Positions 8,358 to 16,836 are shown, counted from the first letter of the stretch. The stretch: 48,202 nucleotides of DNA from DASZZZ01 sp036260375 (GCA_036260375.1 DASZZZ010000014.1:1-48202); one strand, 5' to 3'. Made by a program: numbers and translations. The notes: generated by a model not told the origin, from the letters alone.

Positions 8358-9559
8358 GCCGGCTGCGCATCGTCACGCTCGCCGGCGATGCCGACGCCGA
8401 GGCGGCGCTCGCCTCCGAGCTCGCGCGGCGTGAGGACGTCGAGCTCGTGTTCCGCTGCGTCGACCGCGTCGAGCTGCTCGGCGCGCTGCGCGGCGGAGAC
8501 CTCGACGCGGTCGTGTCGGTCGGGGCGCCGCCGTGGCTCGACGCGCAGTCGGCCGCCGAGGCGGCGCGCTCGGGGACGGGCGTCGTCGGCGTCGTCGGGG
8601 ACGCCGACGCCGCCGAGCGACTCGCCGCCCTCGGGGCCGCGCTCGTCCCCGCCGGCGCGCCGGCCGACGAGGTCGTGGCCCGCTGCCGCGTCGCCGACGT
8701 CCCGGAGCCGCGGCCCCTGCCGTCGGCGCAGCCGTCGCGACCCGACGGAAAGCTCGTCGCGGTGTGGGGACCCAAGGGCGCGCCCGGCCGGACGTCGGTC
8801 GCGATCGAGCTCGCGTGCGAGCTCGCCTCCGACGAGCCGGCGACGATCCTCGTCGACGGCGACCCGTACGGCGGGGACGTCGTGCAGCTCCTCGGCGTGC
8901 TGGACGACCTCCCGACGATCGTGTGGGCGGCGCGCCTCGCGGCGCGCGACGAGCTCGATCCCGCCCGCCTCGCCCTCGACCTGCGGCGCGCGGGGGAGCG
9001 TGGCCCGGTGCTGCTGCCGGGCCTGCCGCGCGCCGAGCTGTGGCCCGACGTGTCCGAGTACGGCTGGGGGCGGCTGCTCACGACGATGCGAGCCGCGTTC
9101 CGCGTCGTCGTGTGCGACGTCGGCTTCTGCCTCGAGGGCGACGCGTCGCCGTACCCGGGCGCCGGCGACGGCCGCAACCGCATTGCGCGGGCGACGATCG
9201 CGGCGGCCGACCGCGTCGTCGCGGTCTGTGGCGCCGGGCCGACGGCCATCAAGACGTTTCTGTGGTCGTACCCACACGTGTCGCAGCTGGCGGATCCCGA
9301 CGACGTTATCGTCGTCGCCAACCGCGTCCCGCCCGGCAGCGAGCGCGACGTCGGCGAGCTCGTGCGGCGCCACACCGGCAAACGCCCGGTGGCGTACGTC
9401 CCGGACCGGCCCGGCGACTTCGCGCGCGCCGTGCGCGACGGCGTCCCGGTGCGGGCGGTGGCACCCCACGTCGGCGCGGCGCTGCGACCGGTCGTCACCG
9501 CGCTCGGCGGCGCTCCGCGCTCCGCCGGCCTCCTCGCGCGCCTGGCGGGACGGACGTGA
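8354..9559 (+). CDS. CpaE/TadZ-like ParA-superfamily ATPase
   Basis: This 401-residue protein looks like CpaE/TadZ, which places the Tad machinery at a cell site. Residues 1-110 form a receiver-like alpha/beta domain. A MinD/ParA-type domain follows from about 135, with a deviant P-loop GPKGAPGRTS (usual form KGGxGKT), a DGDPYGGDVVQ stretch like switch I and DVGF near 255. The signature Lys before GxT is replaced by Arg, so ATP hydrolysis may be weak, as reported for some TadZ proteins. GTG 8354 overlaps the cpaB stop; its own stop overlaps the next start. Confidence 0.8.
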   Translation: MSRLRIVTLAGDADAEAALASELARREDVELVFRCVDRVELLGALRGGDLDAVVSVGAPPWLDAQSAAEAARSGTGVVGVVGDADAAERLAALGAALVPAGAPADEVVARCRVADVPEPRPLPSAQPSRPDGKLVAVWGPKGAPGRTSVAIELACELASDEPATILVDGDPYGGDVVQLLGVLDDLPTIVWAARLAARDELDPARLALDLRRAGERGPVLLPGLPRAELWPDVSEYGWGRLLTTMRAAFRVVVCDVGFCLEGDASPYPGAGDGRNRIARATIAAADRVVAVCGAGPTAIKTFLWSYPHVSQLADPDDVIVVANRVPPGSERDVGELVRRHTGKRPVAYVPDRPGDFARAVRDGVPVRAVAPHVGAALRPVVTALGGAPRSAGLLARLAGRT

Positions 9560-10779
9560 CCGAGCGCCCCGCCGCGATCGTGGAGGCGGAGGTCCGCGAG
9601 CTCGTGCGCCGCCGCGGCGTGGATCCGGCCCACGACGGCGCGTCCGCGATCGCCGCGCTCGTCGACGAGGTCCTCGACGACTACCAGGCGCGCGTCGAGT
9701 CGAGCACGCTCCCGCGCGTCGCCGACCGCGCCGTCGTGCGCAAGGCCGTGGTCGACCGCGTCGCGGGGTTCGGCCCGCTCCAGCCGCTGCTCGACGACCC
9801 CGACGTCGAGGAGATCTGGATCAACGGCCCGGGCAAGGTCTTCTGCGCGCGCGCCGGGCGTCACGTCCTGACGAACGTCGTGATGTCGGAGCAGGAGGTC
9901 GCGGACGTCGTCGAACGCATGCTTCGCACCAGCGGCCGGCGCCTCGACCTGTCGAACCCGTTCGTCGACGCGACGCTGCCGGACGGGTCGCGGCTGCACG
10001 TCGTCATCCCCGACATCACGCGGCGTCACTGGGCCGTCAACGTCCGCAAGTTCGTGCTGCGCGCGCACCATCTCGACGAGCTCGTGCGTCTCGGCTCGCT
10101 CGACGCCGGCGCGGCCCGCTTCCTGTCCGCGGCGGTGGCGGCGGGGCTCAACGTCGTCGTCTCCGGCGGGACGCAGAGCGGCAAGACGACGATGCTCAAC
10201 TGCCTCGCGGCCGCGATCCCGGCCGGCGCGCGCGTCGTGACGTGCGAGGAGGTGTTCGAGCTCCAGGTCCCGCTTCCCGACGTCGTCGCGATGCAGACGC
10301 GCCAGGCGAACCTGGAGGGCCGCGGCGCGATCGACCTTCGGCGACTCATCGTCGAGGCGCTGCGCATGCGGCCCGACCGCATCATCGTCGGAGAGGTGCG
10401 GCAGCACGAGGCGCTCGACCTCCTCGTCGCGCTCAACTCCGGTTTCCCCGGCATGACGTCGTTGCACGCGAACAGCGCGCGCGAGGCGCTCGCGAAACTG
10501 ACGACGCTGCCGCTGCTGGCGGGCGAGAACGTCAGCCACGCGTTCGTCGTGCCGACCGTCGCCGCGTGCATCGATCTCATCGTCCACGTCGCACACGACC
10601 GCGGACGACGGCGCGTCTCCGAGGTCGTCGGCGTGACGGGTCGGGTGGAGAGCGGCTCGATCGAGACCGTGTCGCTGTGGGAACGGGACGGCGCACGGCT
10701 GCGGTGGACCGGACACGAGCCGCCCGGCCGGGCGCGCTTCGAGGCGGCGGGAATCGACCTCGCCCGGGTGCTCGCGTGA
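9556..10779 (+). CDS. cpaF: Tad pilus assembly ATPase CpaF/TadA
   Basis: This 407-residue secretion ATPase of the VirB11/GspE family powers pilin polymerisation at the inner face of the membrane. Visible motifs: the N-terminal FGPLQPLLDDPDVEEIWING stretch (about 73-92), Walker A GGTQSGKTT at about 203-211, the Asp box near 225-240, Walker B RIIVGEVR near 274 and the His box TSLHAN near 302. All key residues are present and the length is normal. GTG 9556 and the stop both overlap neighbouring genes by four bases, giving tight coupling with the platform proteins. Confidence 0.93.
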   Translation: MTERPAAIVEAEVRELVRRRGVDPAHDGASAIAALVDEVLDDYQARVESSTLPRVADRAVVRKAVVDRVAGFGPLQPLLDDPDVEEIWINGPGKVFCARAGRHVLTNVVMSEQEVADVVERMLRTSGRRLDLSNPFVDATLPDGSRLHVVIPDITRRHWAVNVRKFVLRAHHLDELVRLGSLDAGAARFLSAAVAAGLNVVVSGGTQSGKTTMLNCLAAAIPAGARVVTCEEVFELQVPLPDVVAMQTRQANLEGRGAIDLRRLIVEALRMRPDRIIVGEVRQHEALDLLVALNSGFPGMTSLHANSAREALAKLTTLPLLAGENVSHAFVVPTVAACIDLIVHVAHDRGRRRVSEVVGVTGRVESGSIETVSLWERDGARLRWTGHEPPGRARFEAAGIDLARVLA

Positions 10780-11624
10780 GCGTCCTCGTCGCGCTCGCGG
10801 GCGCCGCCGGGCTCGTGCTCGTCTTCGACGGGCTCGGCGCGCGGGCGCCGAGCCGCGGGCGGCGGCGCGCGCGGATCGACGCGCTGCTGTCCGAGGCCGG
10901 CGTGCGCACGCTCTCCGCCCGCGGCCTCGCGGCGCTGTGCGCGACCGGCTGGACCGCGGCGTTCGTCGTCGTCGCCGGCGCGACGGGCTCACTGTCCGTC
11001 GCGGTCGCGAGCGCGACGGCGGTCGCGTGGTCGCCGGTCGCGTGGCTGCGCACCCGGCGCGCCCGCCGCCGCGGCGCGTTTCGGGAGGCGTGGCCCGACG
11101 CGCTCGCCGCGACCGTGTCGGCGGTGCGCGCCGGGGTGTCGCTCGGTGAGGCCTGCGTGGCGCTGGCGCAGCGCGGGCCGCGCGAGCTCCGCCCCGCGTT
11201 CGCGTCGTTCTCGGCGACGTACTGGTCCACCGGCAGCTTTCGCGCCGCTCTCGACCGGCTGCGCGACGAGCTCGCCGATCCGGTCGGCGACCGCGTCGTC
11301 GCCGCGCTGGCGCTGGCGCACGACGTCGGCGGCACCGATCTCGTGCGCGTGCTGCGAACGCTCGGGGACTTCGTGCGCGAGGACCTGCGCGTCCGCAAGG
11401 AGATAGAGGCGCGCTGGTCGTGGACCGTCACGGCCGCGCGCGTCGCCGCCGCGGCTCCGTGGATCGTCCTGTTGCTGATGTCGACGCGCGCGGAGACGGC
11501 GCGCGCGTACGACTCACCGACGGGCGTCGTCGTCCTCGGCGTCGGCGCGGCCGCGACGTTCGCCGGCTACCGGCTGATGCTCGCCGCCGCGCGCCTTCCC
11601 GACGAGCGGAGGCTCGGGCCGTGA
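10776..11624 (+). CDS. tadB: Tad pilus platform protein TadB
   Basis: This 282-residue membrane protein has a T2SSF domain. An N-terminal membrane segment precedes an RGRRRARIDALLSEAG stretch, then a helix pair at about 50-90, a cytoplasmic helical bundle (AWPDALAATVSAVRAGVSLGEAC, about 105-200, with ALALAHDVGG) and C-terminal hydrophobic segments. It forms the inner-membrane platform with TadC and couples CpaF motion to pilus growth. The protein is at the short end for TadB. GTG 10776 overlaps the cpaF stop. Confidence 0.85.
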   Translation: MSVLVALAGAAGLVLVFDGLGARAPSRGRRRARIDALLSEAGVRTLSARGLAALCATGWTAAFVVVAGATGSLSVAVASATAVAWSPVAWLRTRRARRRGAFREAWPDALAATVSAVRAGVSLGEACVALAQRGPRELRPAFASFSATYWSTGSFRAALDRLRDELADPVGDRVVAALALAHDVGGTDLVRVLRTLGDFVREDLRVRKEIEARWSWTVTAARVAAAAPWIVLLLMSTRAETARAYDSPTGVVVLGVGAAATFAGYRLMLAAARLPDERRLGP

Positions 11625-12523
11625 CCGCGGCGATAGCCGCCCTCGGCGCCGTCGCCGTCGTGATCGCGGTGTCGGGGCTGCCGCCGCTGCGGCGGCCGCG
11701 CCTGGGCGACCGCGTCGAGCCGTACGTCACCGGTCTGCACGGGCGGCCGAGCGCGCTGCTGCACGCCGTCGACCCGGCGACGACGCCGCGTCGATGGCTC
11801 GAGGCGCGCGCCGAGCGTCTCGGAGCCGGGGGCCGCGCCGCGGTCGAGCGGCGGTTGCGGGCGGCCGGGCTCGGGATCTCGGTCGGGCGCTTTCGCGTCG
11901 AGCAGGTCGCGTGGTCGGCCGCGTGCGGTGCCGCAGCCGCGTCGGTGTCCGTGCTGGCGCTCGCCGCCGGAGCGCGGGTCGCGCCCGGCGGAGCGGTCGT
12001 GCTCGTCGCCGTCGCGGCGTCGTTCGGCGCCGCCGCGCGCGACTGGCGCCTCGGGCGTCAGGTGCAGGCGCGCCGAGCCGCGCTGGAGGACCAGCTTCCC
12101 GCCGCGATCGACCTGGTGACGCTCGCGATCGTGTCCGGCGAGTCGGTGTCCGCCGCGTTCGCGCGCGTGGGTGCGCTGCTGCCCGGCGCGCTCGGCGACG
12201 AGCTCGACGCCGTGGTCGCCGACGTCCGCGCCGGGGTGCCTGCCCTCGACGCGCTCCAGGAGATGAAGAAGCGCGTCCCGGGACGCGCCGCGGCGCGCTT
12301 CGTCGACGCGCTCTGCACCGGTATCGAGCGCGGCACTCCGTTGGCCGACGTGCTGCGCGCGCAGGCCGACGACGCACGCGACGCGCGCCGGCGAGCACTG
12401 CTCGAGGCCGGGGGCCGTCGCGAGGTGGCGATGCTCGTCCCGGTCGTCTTCCTCGTGATGCCGGTGGTCGTGCTCTTCGCGCTGTATCCGTCGCTGGTGT
12501 CGCTGGACCTGCTGGTGCCGTGA
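11621..12523 (+). CDS. tadC: Tad pilus platform protein TadC
   Basis: The 300-residue second T2SSF-domain protein has N-terminal hydrophobic segments (about 1-20 and 100-135), a cytoplasmic bundle with QLPAAIDLVTLAIVSGESV (about 165-185) and GTPLADVLRAQADDARDARR (about 240-260), and a C-terminal helix VFLVMPVVVLFALYPSLVS that is typical for TadC. It pairs with TadB as pilus platform. GTG 11621 overlaps the tadB stop by four bases; the next gene follows after 44 bases. Confidence 0.85.
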   Translation: MTAAIAALGAVAVVIAVSGLPPLRRPRLGDRVEPYVTGLHGRPSALLHAVDPATTPRRWLEARAERLGAGGRAAVERRLRAAGLGISVGRFRVEQVAWSAACGAAAASVSVLALAAGARVAPGGAVVLVAVAASFGAAARDWRLGRQVQARRAALEDQLPAAIDLVTLAIVSGESVSAAFARVGALLPGALGDELDAVVADVRAGVPALDALQEMKKRVPGRAAARFVDALCTGIERGTPLADVLRAQADDARDARRRALLEAGGRREVAMLVPVVFLVMPVVVLFALYPSLVSLDLLVP

Positions 12524-12567
12524 CGGACGAATCGAGTCGCGCCACAGCGGCGCGGAAGGGAGGCGGC

Positions 12568-12756
12568 ATGTACGTGCGCGGGCTGTCGTACCTGCGAGCG
12601 ATCGCCGCGGACGAGCGCGGCGACGTGCCCGGCTGGGTCTTGATCGTCCTCATGACGAGCGCGCTGGTGGCCGCCATATGGGCGGTGGCGCAGGGCAAGC
12701 TCGTCGCGATCGTCGACCGCGCGTTGAGCACGGTGTGCGGTCCGGGCGGCTGTTGA
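12568..12756 (+). CDS. Flp-type pilin
   Basis: This 62-residue protein is short enough to be missed by length cut-offs. It has a charged leader (to about residue 18, ending ERG) and a single hydrophobic helix DVPGWVLIVLMTSALVAAIW (about 19-38), the layout of Flp pilins in actinobacteria; it ends in a Cys-containing tail CGPGGC. It would be the major pilus subunit, cleaved after the Gly before the helix. The peptidase is not in this window. GGAAGGGAGG just before ATG 12568 is the strongest ribosome binding site in the operon, fitting the need for more pilin than machinery. Confidence 0.82.
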   Translation: MYVRGLSYLRAIAADERGDVPGWVLIVLMTSALVAAIWAVAQGKLVAIVDRALSTVCGPGGC

Positions 12757-13142
12757 CGCGCGGCGACGAGCGCGGGTCGGCCGCGATCGAAGGCCCCATC
12801 GCGATCGTCGTCGCGGCGCTCTTCCTCGCGTGCGCGATGGAGGTCGCGCTGGCGCTGTACGGGCGCAACGTCGTGATGTCGGCCGCGCACGAGGGGGCCC
12901 GGGCCGCGATCGAGCTCGGCCGCGACCCGCGCCACGCGATCGCGATCGCCACGTCGACCGTCGAGCGCGCCGCCGGGGGCCTCGCCGGCGACGTCCGCGT
13001 CGGCGTCGTCACCGGCGAGCTCGGCGGCCGGCCGGTCGTGCGAGTCGACGTCCACGCGGTGGTGGACCCCCCGGGTCCCGTGCCGTTCGCGTTCTCCGTC
13101 GACGCGCGCTCCGTGTCGGCGCGCGAGGTCGCGCCGCGATGA
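12753..13142 (+). CDS. tadE: TadE-family pilus protein
   Basis: The 129-residue protein has the TadE layout: a short charged leader with DERGSAAIEG, a hydrophobic helix PIAIVVAALFLACAMEVALAL (about 13-33), then a small extracytoplasmic domain beginning ARAAIELGRD. TadE-like pseudopilins join pilus assembly and are cleaved like pilins. TTG 12753 overlaps the pilin stop (TTGA); GTG 12735 is an alternative. The stop overlaps the next ATG. Confidence 0.8.
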   Translation: MTRGDERGSAAIEGPIAIVVAALFLACAMEVALALYGRNVVMSAAHEGARAAIELGRDPRHAIAIATSTVERAAGGLAGDVRVGVVTGELGGRPVVRVDVHAVVDPPGPVPFAFSVDARSVSAREVAPR

Positions 13143-13555
13143 ACCGGACCGAGAGCGGCCAGGCGGTCGTCGAGGTCGTGGTGGTGTGCGTGCTGCTCGT
13201 CGTGCCGCTGATCGTGCTGCTGTCGGTGGTGTCCGACGTCCATCGCGCCGCGTTGGCGACCACTGCGGCGGCGCGCGCGGCGGGGTTCGACGCGGCGCGC
13301 AGTGCCGACGCGCCCGCCGCGGACGGCGCCGTCGACGCCGCAGTCGGCCGCGCGCTCCTCGATCACCGTCTCGACCCCGCCGACGCTCGCGTGCGCTGGT
13401 CCGGCGCGCTGGGGCGGGGAGCACCGATCGAGGTCGAGGTGTCGTATCCGGTGCGCGTCTTCGGAGTGCCCTTCGCCGGCGGTGCGTCGGGGCCGTCCGT
13501 GTGGGTCACGGCGCGCCACGTCGCGCGCGTGGATCCCTACCGGAGCCGGCCGTGA
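13139..13555 (+). CDS. TadE/TadF-like pseudopilin
   Basis: This 138-residue protein has the ESGQAVVEVVVVCVLLVVPL leader-plus-helix (about 5-24) of TadE/TadF proteins, then an ARAAGFDAAR helix and a small extracytoplasmic domain ending in VWVTARHVARVDP. It is probably a minor pilin of the same pilus. It overlaps both neighbours by four bases (ATGA at the start, GTGA at the end). Confidence 0.78.
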   Translation: MNRTESGQAVVEVVVVCVLLVVPLIVLLSVVSDVHRAALATTAAARAAGFDAARSADAPAADGAVDAAVGRALLDHRLDPADARVRWSGALGRGAPIEVEVSYPVRVFGVPFAGGASGPSVWVTARHVARVDPYRSRP

Positions 13556-13977
13556 CGGCACTGCGATCCGAGCGCGGTCAGGCGAGCGTCCTGGCGATCG
13601 GCGCCGCGCTGGTCGCGTTCGCCGTCGCGGGAGTCACGATCGACGGCACGCGCGCGTTCCTGTTCCGCCGATCGTTGCAGAACGCGGCCGACGCGGCGGC
13701 GCTCGCGGGCGCGTCGGAGATAGACGTCGAGACGTTCTACGCAGGCGGCGGCGCGCGCGCGGTGCTCGACCCCGCGGCGGCGCGGGCGACCGCCATCGAC
13801 TGGTTGCGCCGCCGCGGGCTCGACGCCGTGGCCGACGTGGACGCCGACGACGGCGCGGTCGAGGTGACGCTGCGCGGCCGGATCGGGACCACGCTGCTCG
13901 CGCTCGTCGGCATCGACGACGTTCCGGTCGCCGCCGCGGCGCGCGCGGAGCCGCTGCCCGGCCGCCCCGCGCCCTAG
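13552..13977 (+). CDS. TadG-like pilus protein (short, no vWA domain)
   Basis: This 141-residue protein has the TadG/TadE-like N-terminus SERGQASVLAIGAALVAFAV and the diagnostic RRSLQNAADAAALAGA motif at about 39-54. Full TadG proteins carry a large von Willebrand A domain; here only about 90 residues follow, so this is the short actinobacterial form often called helicase/secretion neighbourhood TadE-like protein. It is the last gene of the Tad operon, with its start overlapping the previous stop. Confidence 0.78.
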   Translation: MTALRSERGQASVLAIGAALVAFAVAGVTIDGTRAFLFRRSLQNAADAAALAGASEIDVETFYAGGGARAVLDPAAARATAIDWLRRRGLDAVADVDADDGAVEVTLRGRIGTTLLALVGIDDVPVAAAARAEPLPGRPAP

Positions 13978-14053
13978 CGTCGTCGCCGAGCCCCGTCTCG
14001 CGCGTGCCGCGGCCCGACTTCGTTGAAATGCCAAGGTTTCGTGCCGCCGCGCC

Positions 14054-14059
14054 TATAGG
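14054..14059 (+). promoter_or_regulatory. Possible -10 element of the HU gene
   Basis: TATAGG lies 60 bases upstream of the HU start in a locally AT-richer patch (TATAGGCTGAATCAAACTCG). The nearest -35-like TTGAAA (14023) is too far for a standard spacer, so the call is weak. Confidence 0.3.
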
Positions 14060-14118
14060 CTGAATCAAACTCGTTCGGTCTGCGCGACGTCGCAGGCGTC
14101 GACGTCAGAGGAGGAAGC

Positions 14119-14403
14119 TTGAACAAGCGGGAGCTCATCGAGCAGGTCGCGTCCAAGACGGGCGAGTCGAGGCGGTCCGTCCAGAACGTCCTCGACACCG
14201 CGATCGACCAGATCCAGCGCCAGGTCAAGAAGGGCGAGAAGGTCACGCTGCCCGGGTTCGGCACGTTCGAGCGCCGCGCTCGCGCCGCGCGCACGGCGCG
14301 CAACCCCCGCACGGGCGAGAGCGTCAAGGTGCGGGCGTCGAAGGTCCCGGTGTTCCGCGCCGGCACGGGCTTCAAGACGTACGTCTCCGGCCGCCGCAAG
14401 TAA
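14119..14403 (+). CDS. hup: DNA-binding protein HU
   Basis: The 94-residue histone-like protein matches HU over its whole length: NKRELIEQVASKTGES helices, the conserved turn LPGFGTFERR at about 44-53, the ARTARNPRTGE arm and the VPVFRAGTGFK end with the usual Phe near residue 83. It bends and compacts DNA in the nucleoid as a homodimer. It lacks the long Lys/Ala tail of mycobacterial HupB. It starts at TTG 14119 with GAGGAGGAAG as a very strong ribosome binding site. It stands alone, between the Tad operon and a bidirectional terminator. Confidence 0.95.
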   Translation: MNKRELIEQVASKTGESRRSVQNVLDTAIDQIQRQVKKGEKVTLPGFGTFERRARAARTARNPRTGESVKVRASKVPVFRAGTGFKTYVSGRRK

Positions 14404-14425
14404 CCGTCCGGCGAGACGCGCACCG

Positions 14426-14449
14426 AGCGGGCGCTCCGGCGCCCGCTTT
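14426..14449. terminator. Intrinsic terminator between HU and the ABC permease
   Basis: AGCGGGCGC (14426-14434), loop TCCG, GCGCCCGCT (14439-14447), then TT. A perfect nine-base stem with a UNCG-type loop, 22 bases after the HU stop and between convergent genes, so it may act in both directions. Confidence 0.75.
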
Positions 14450-14503
14450 CGCGCGCGCCGACACGGCGACGACGCCGGGCGCGGGTGGGGGAGCGCGGCC
14501 CGC

Positions 14504-15331
14504 TCAGGTCACGAGGCGGTGGCGGAACACGTTCGGCGCGATCGGGAACAGCAGCGCGCCGAGCGCGAGCAGCCACGCGAGGTGGCCGGCGACGGCGGAG
14601 AAGTCGGTGCCGAGGGGGCCGTAGAGCTCGCGGAACGCGCTCGCGGCGTGGAACAGCGGCGAGAACCACGCGAGCGGCTCGGCCCACCCGGGCAGCGTCC
14701 GGATCGGGAAGAAGATCCCGGAGAACAGGAACATCGGCGTGACGAAGAGGGTGAAGTAGAAGCTGAACAGGTCGATGACCGGGATGAACGCGGTGAACGT
14801 CATGCCGAGGACCGAGAAGCAGAACCCGACGATCGCGGCGGCGAGCGGCGTCAGCAGCACCCACCACGACTCGACGAGCCCGAACGCGGCCGAGATCGCG
14901 ACGAACGGCAGCGCGTAGATCAGGCTGCGCGTCACGCCCCACAGCATCTCGCCGACGACGACGTCCTCGGGCGACAGCGGCGTGACCGTCACCGCGTCGT
15001 AGAGCCGCGCGAAGTGCAGCTTGACGAATACGTTGAAGGTGACGTCGAACGACGAGCCGTACATCGTCGACGTCGCTGCGAGGCCGGGCGCGATGTACTT
15101 CGCGTACTCGACGCCGGCGACCGAGTCGACGAACTTGCCGAGCCCGAAGCCGATCGCGAGGAGGTAGAAGAACGGCTCGAAGAAGTTCGGCAGCATGTTC
15201 ATGCGCCACGTGTGGGCGTAGCTGAGCGCGTTGCGCTCCCACAGCCGCGCCGCGCTGCGGAGGTCGACGTCGGGCCGGCGGTACGCGGCGCGCGGCGAGA
15301 TCGGCGACGGCAGCGAGCCCGGGTGCTTCAC
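14504..15331 (-). CDS. ABC-2 type transporter permease
   Basis: This 275-residue integral membrane protein has about six hydrophobic segments in ABC-2 arrangement. An amphipathic start (LWERNALSYAHTWRMNMLPN) leads into the first segment near 50; later come ALPFVAISAAFGLV, VLLTPLAAAIVGFCFSVLGM and FYFTLFVTPMFLFSGIFFP, with the family motif FSGIFFPIRTLPGWAEPLAWFSP near 205-225. It exports a drug, lipid or polysaccharide with the ATPase encoded immediately upstream; the GTG start overlaps that stop as GTGA. The NodJ/DrrB subgroup is closest by eye. Confidence 0.87.
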   Translation of the reverse strand: MKHPGSLPSPISPRAAYRRPDVDLRSAARLWERNALSYAHTWRMNMLPNFFEPFFYLLAIGFGLGKFVDSVAGVEYAKYIAPGLAATSTMYGSSFDVTFNVFVKLHFARLYDAVTVTPLSPEDVVVGEMLWGVTRSLIYALPFVAISAAFGLVESWWVLLTPLAAAIVGFCFSVLGMTFTAFIPVIDLFSFYFTLFVTPMFLFSGIFFPIRTLPGWAEPLAWFSPLFHAASAFRELYGPLGTDFSAVAGHLAWLLALGALLFPIAPNVFRHRLVT

Positions 15332-16260
15332 TCCTCGAGCCTCCGTCCGGTGAGCTTGAGGAACACGTCCTCGAGCGTCGCGGCGCGAAACGTCGCCGAG
15401 TCGTACTCCACGCCCGCGTCGCGCGCCGTCTTCAGCAGCGCCTCGGCGTCGTCCGCGTGCAGGACGACGCGGTCCCCGGCGACCTCGTGGCGCGCCGCGT
15501 ACGGCCCGACGGCGGCCGCGAGACGCTCGAGCTCGCCGGCGGACGCGGCCGTCAGCTCGACGACCGCGGGCTCGACGTGCGTGCGGATGAGCTCGGCCGG
15601 GCTGCCGGTCACGAGGATGCGGCCCTGGTGCATGATCACGATGCGGTCGCACAGCTGCGCCGCCTCGTCCATGTAGTGCGTCGTGATCACGAGGGTCACC
15701 CCGCGCCGGCGCAGCTCGCGCAGCCGGTCCCACACGAGGTGGCGCGCCTGCGGGTCGAGGCCGGTCGTGGGCTCGTCGAGGACGAGCAGCGTCGGGCGGT
15801 TGATCAGGCCGCGCGCGATGAGCAGGCGCCGCTTCATGCCCCCCGAGAGCGCGTCGACGTGCCACTCGGCGCGGTCCGCCAGCGACACGAACTCGAGCAG
15901 CTCGTCGGCGCGGGCGCGCGCCTCGGCGCGCGGCACGTCGAAGTAGCGCGCGTGCGCCACCAGGTTCTCGCGCACGTTCAGCACGCTGTCGAGGTTCGTC
16001 TCCTGCGGCACGACGCCGATCGAGCGCTTGACCGCGCGCGCCGCGCGCGCGGGGTCGAGCCCGAGGACCTCGAGGTCGCCTCCGGAGCGTTGCGAGCGGC
16101 ACGAGATCATGCGCATCGTGGTCGTCTTGCCGGCGCCGTTCGGGCCGAGGAAGCCGAAGAACTCCCGCGTGCGCACGGTGAAGTCGATCGCCGCGACGGC
16201 GCGCTCGCCGCCGGCCGAGTAGCGCTTCTCGAGCGCGCGGGCGACGACGGCGTCCGGCAT
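15328..16260 (-). CDS. ABC transporter ATP-binding protein (NodI/DrrA type)
   Basis: The 310-residue ATPase has Walker A GPNGAGKTT (about 38-46), the Q-loop VVPQETNLDSVLNVRENL, signature LSGGMKRR (about 139-146), Walker B LLVLDEPTTGLDP and the switch His in TTHYMDEAAQL. A C-terminal extension of about 80 residues, typical of drug/polyketide or Nod exporters, ends in the VEYDSATFRAATLEDVFLKLTGR motif. It energises the permease encoded next. ATG 16260 is used; the gene is divergent from the small membrane protein at 16323. Confidence 0.9.
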   Translation of the reverse strand: MPDAVVARALEKRYSAGGERAVAAIDFTVRTREFFGFLGPNGAGKTTTMRMISCRSQRSGGDLEVLGLDPARAARAVKRSIGVVPQETNLDSVLNVRENLVAHARYFDVPRAEARARADELLEFVSLADRAEWHVDALSGGMKRRLLIARGLINRPTLLVLDEPTTGLDPQARHLVWDRLRELRRRGVTLVITTHYMDEAAQLCDRIVIMHQGRILVTGSPAELIRTHVEPAVVELTAASAGELERLAAAVGPYAARHEVAGDRVVLHADDAEALLKTARDAGVEYDSATFRAATLEDVFLKLTGRRLEE

Positions 16261-16309
16261 CGGACGAGCCTAAGAGACCGTGGACGCGCCGCCGCGCGCG
16301 GGGCGGCGG

Positions 16310-16315
16310 TATCGT
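16310..16315 (+). promoter_or_regulatory. -10 hexamer TATCGT, leaderless start
   Basis: TATCGT is followed by seven bases and then ATG 16323, putting the expected transcription start on the start codon. No Shine-Dalgarno precedes it. Confidence 0.45.
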
Positions 16316-16322
16316 GAACGCC

Positions 16323-16721
16323 ATGAAGAGAGCGATGACCGGAGGCGCGCACCGAGGGCCGGTCGCGCACGGCCGCCAGCGCCGCACGATCCGCTTCGTG
16401 CAGGTTCTGCTCGCGCTGGTCGCCGCGGGGCTGCTCCTGTTCGCCGGGTACTCGTGGGGCCGCGCCGACGGCTTCGAGCGCGCGCGCGACGCGAGCGAGG
16501 TCGACGCGCCGCGCGCGCCGGGCGCGGGGCAGGTCGTCGTGCTCGTCGTCCTCGCGGCCGCGTCGCTCGGGGCCGCGTACGCGCTCGGGGGGCCGGGCGG
16601 CGTGCGCATCCCGACCCCCGCGCGCCTCGACGAGCTCACCGGGCGCGCCGAGCGCGTCGCGATCGAGCGCGCCGAGAGCGCGGCCCGCCGCGACGACGCC
16701 CCCGCGGGCCGCACGCCCTAG
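16323..16721 (+). CDS. Small two-helix membrane protein, unknown function
   Basis: This 132-residue protein has a basic N-terminus (to about 24), two hydrophobic segments (VQVLLALVAAGLLLFAGYSW at about 27-46 and VVVLVVLAAASLGAAYALGG at about 75-94) and a charged Arg/Glu-rich tail. I do not recognise the family. ATG 16323 is preferred over GTG 16314 because it sits seven bases after TATCGT. It is divergent from the ABC exporter and convergent with cofC. Confidence 0.6.
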   Translation: MKRAMTGGAHRGPVAHGRQRRTIRFVQVLLALVAAGLLLFAGYSWGRADGFERARDASEVDAPRAPGAGQVVVLVVLAAASLGAAYALGGPGGVRIPTPARLDELTGRAERVAIERAESAARRDDAPAGRTP

Positions 16722-16746
16722 CGACCCGGCGACCGCTCCGGGCGCA

Positions 16747-16761
16747 GCCCGCGGCGGGCTC
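16747..16761. terminator. Weak hairpin between convergent genes
   Basis: AGCCCG (16747-16752), loop CGG, CGGGCT (16756-16761) lies 25 bases after the stop of the small membrane protein and before the end of cofC. The stem is short and no T-run follows. Confidence 0.35.
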
Positions 16762-16836
16762 CAAACCGTTCCGAGTCGCCCACCGCAGGGCGTGCACCCT
16801 CCGCTCATCGGCGCGCCGGTCGCGCGACTGCGTCGG

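Noticed and set aside
8032..10992. Very long minus-strand open frame (986 codons) across the Tad operon
   Set aside because: It is antisense to cpaF, tadZ-like and part of tadB, which have clear motifs. Its translation is Arg/Pro/Ala low complexity; such mirror frames are expected at this GC content.
14504..16714. Single 736-codon frame joining ABC ATPase and permease regions
   Set aside because: Only its last 275 codons are the permease; the rest is out of frame with the ATPase, which has its own complete motifs at 15328-16260.
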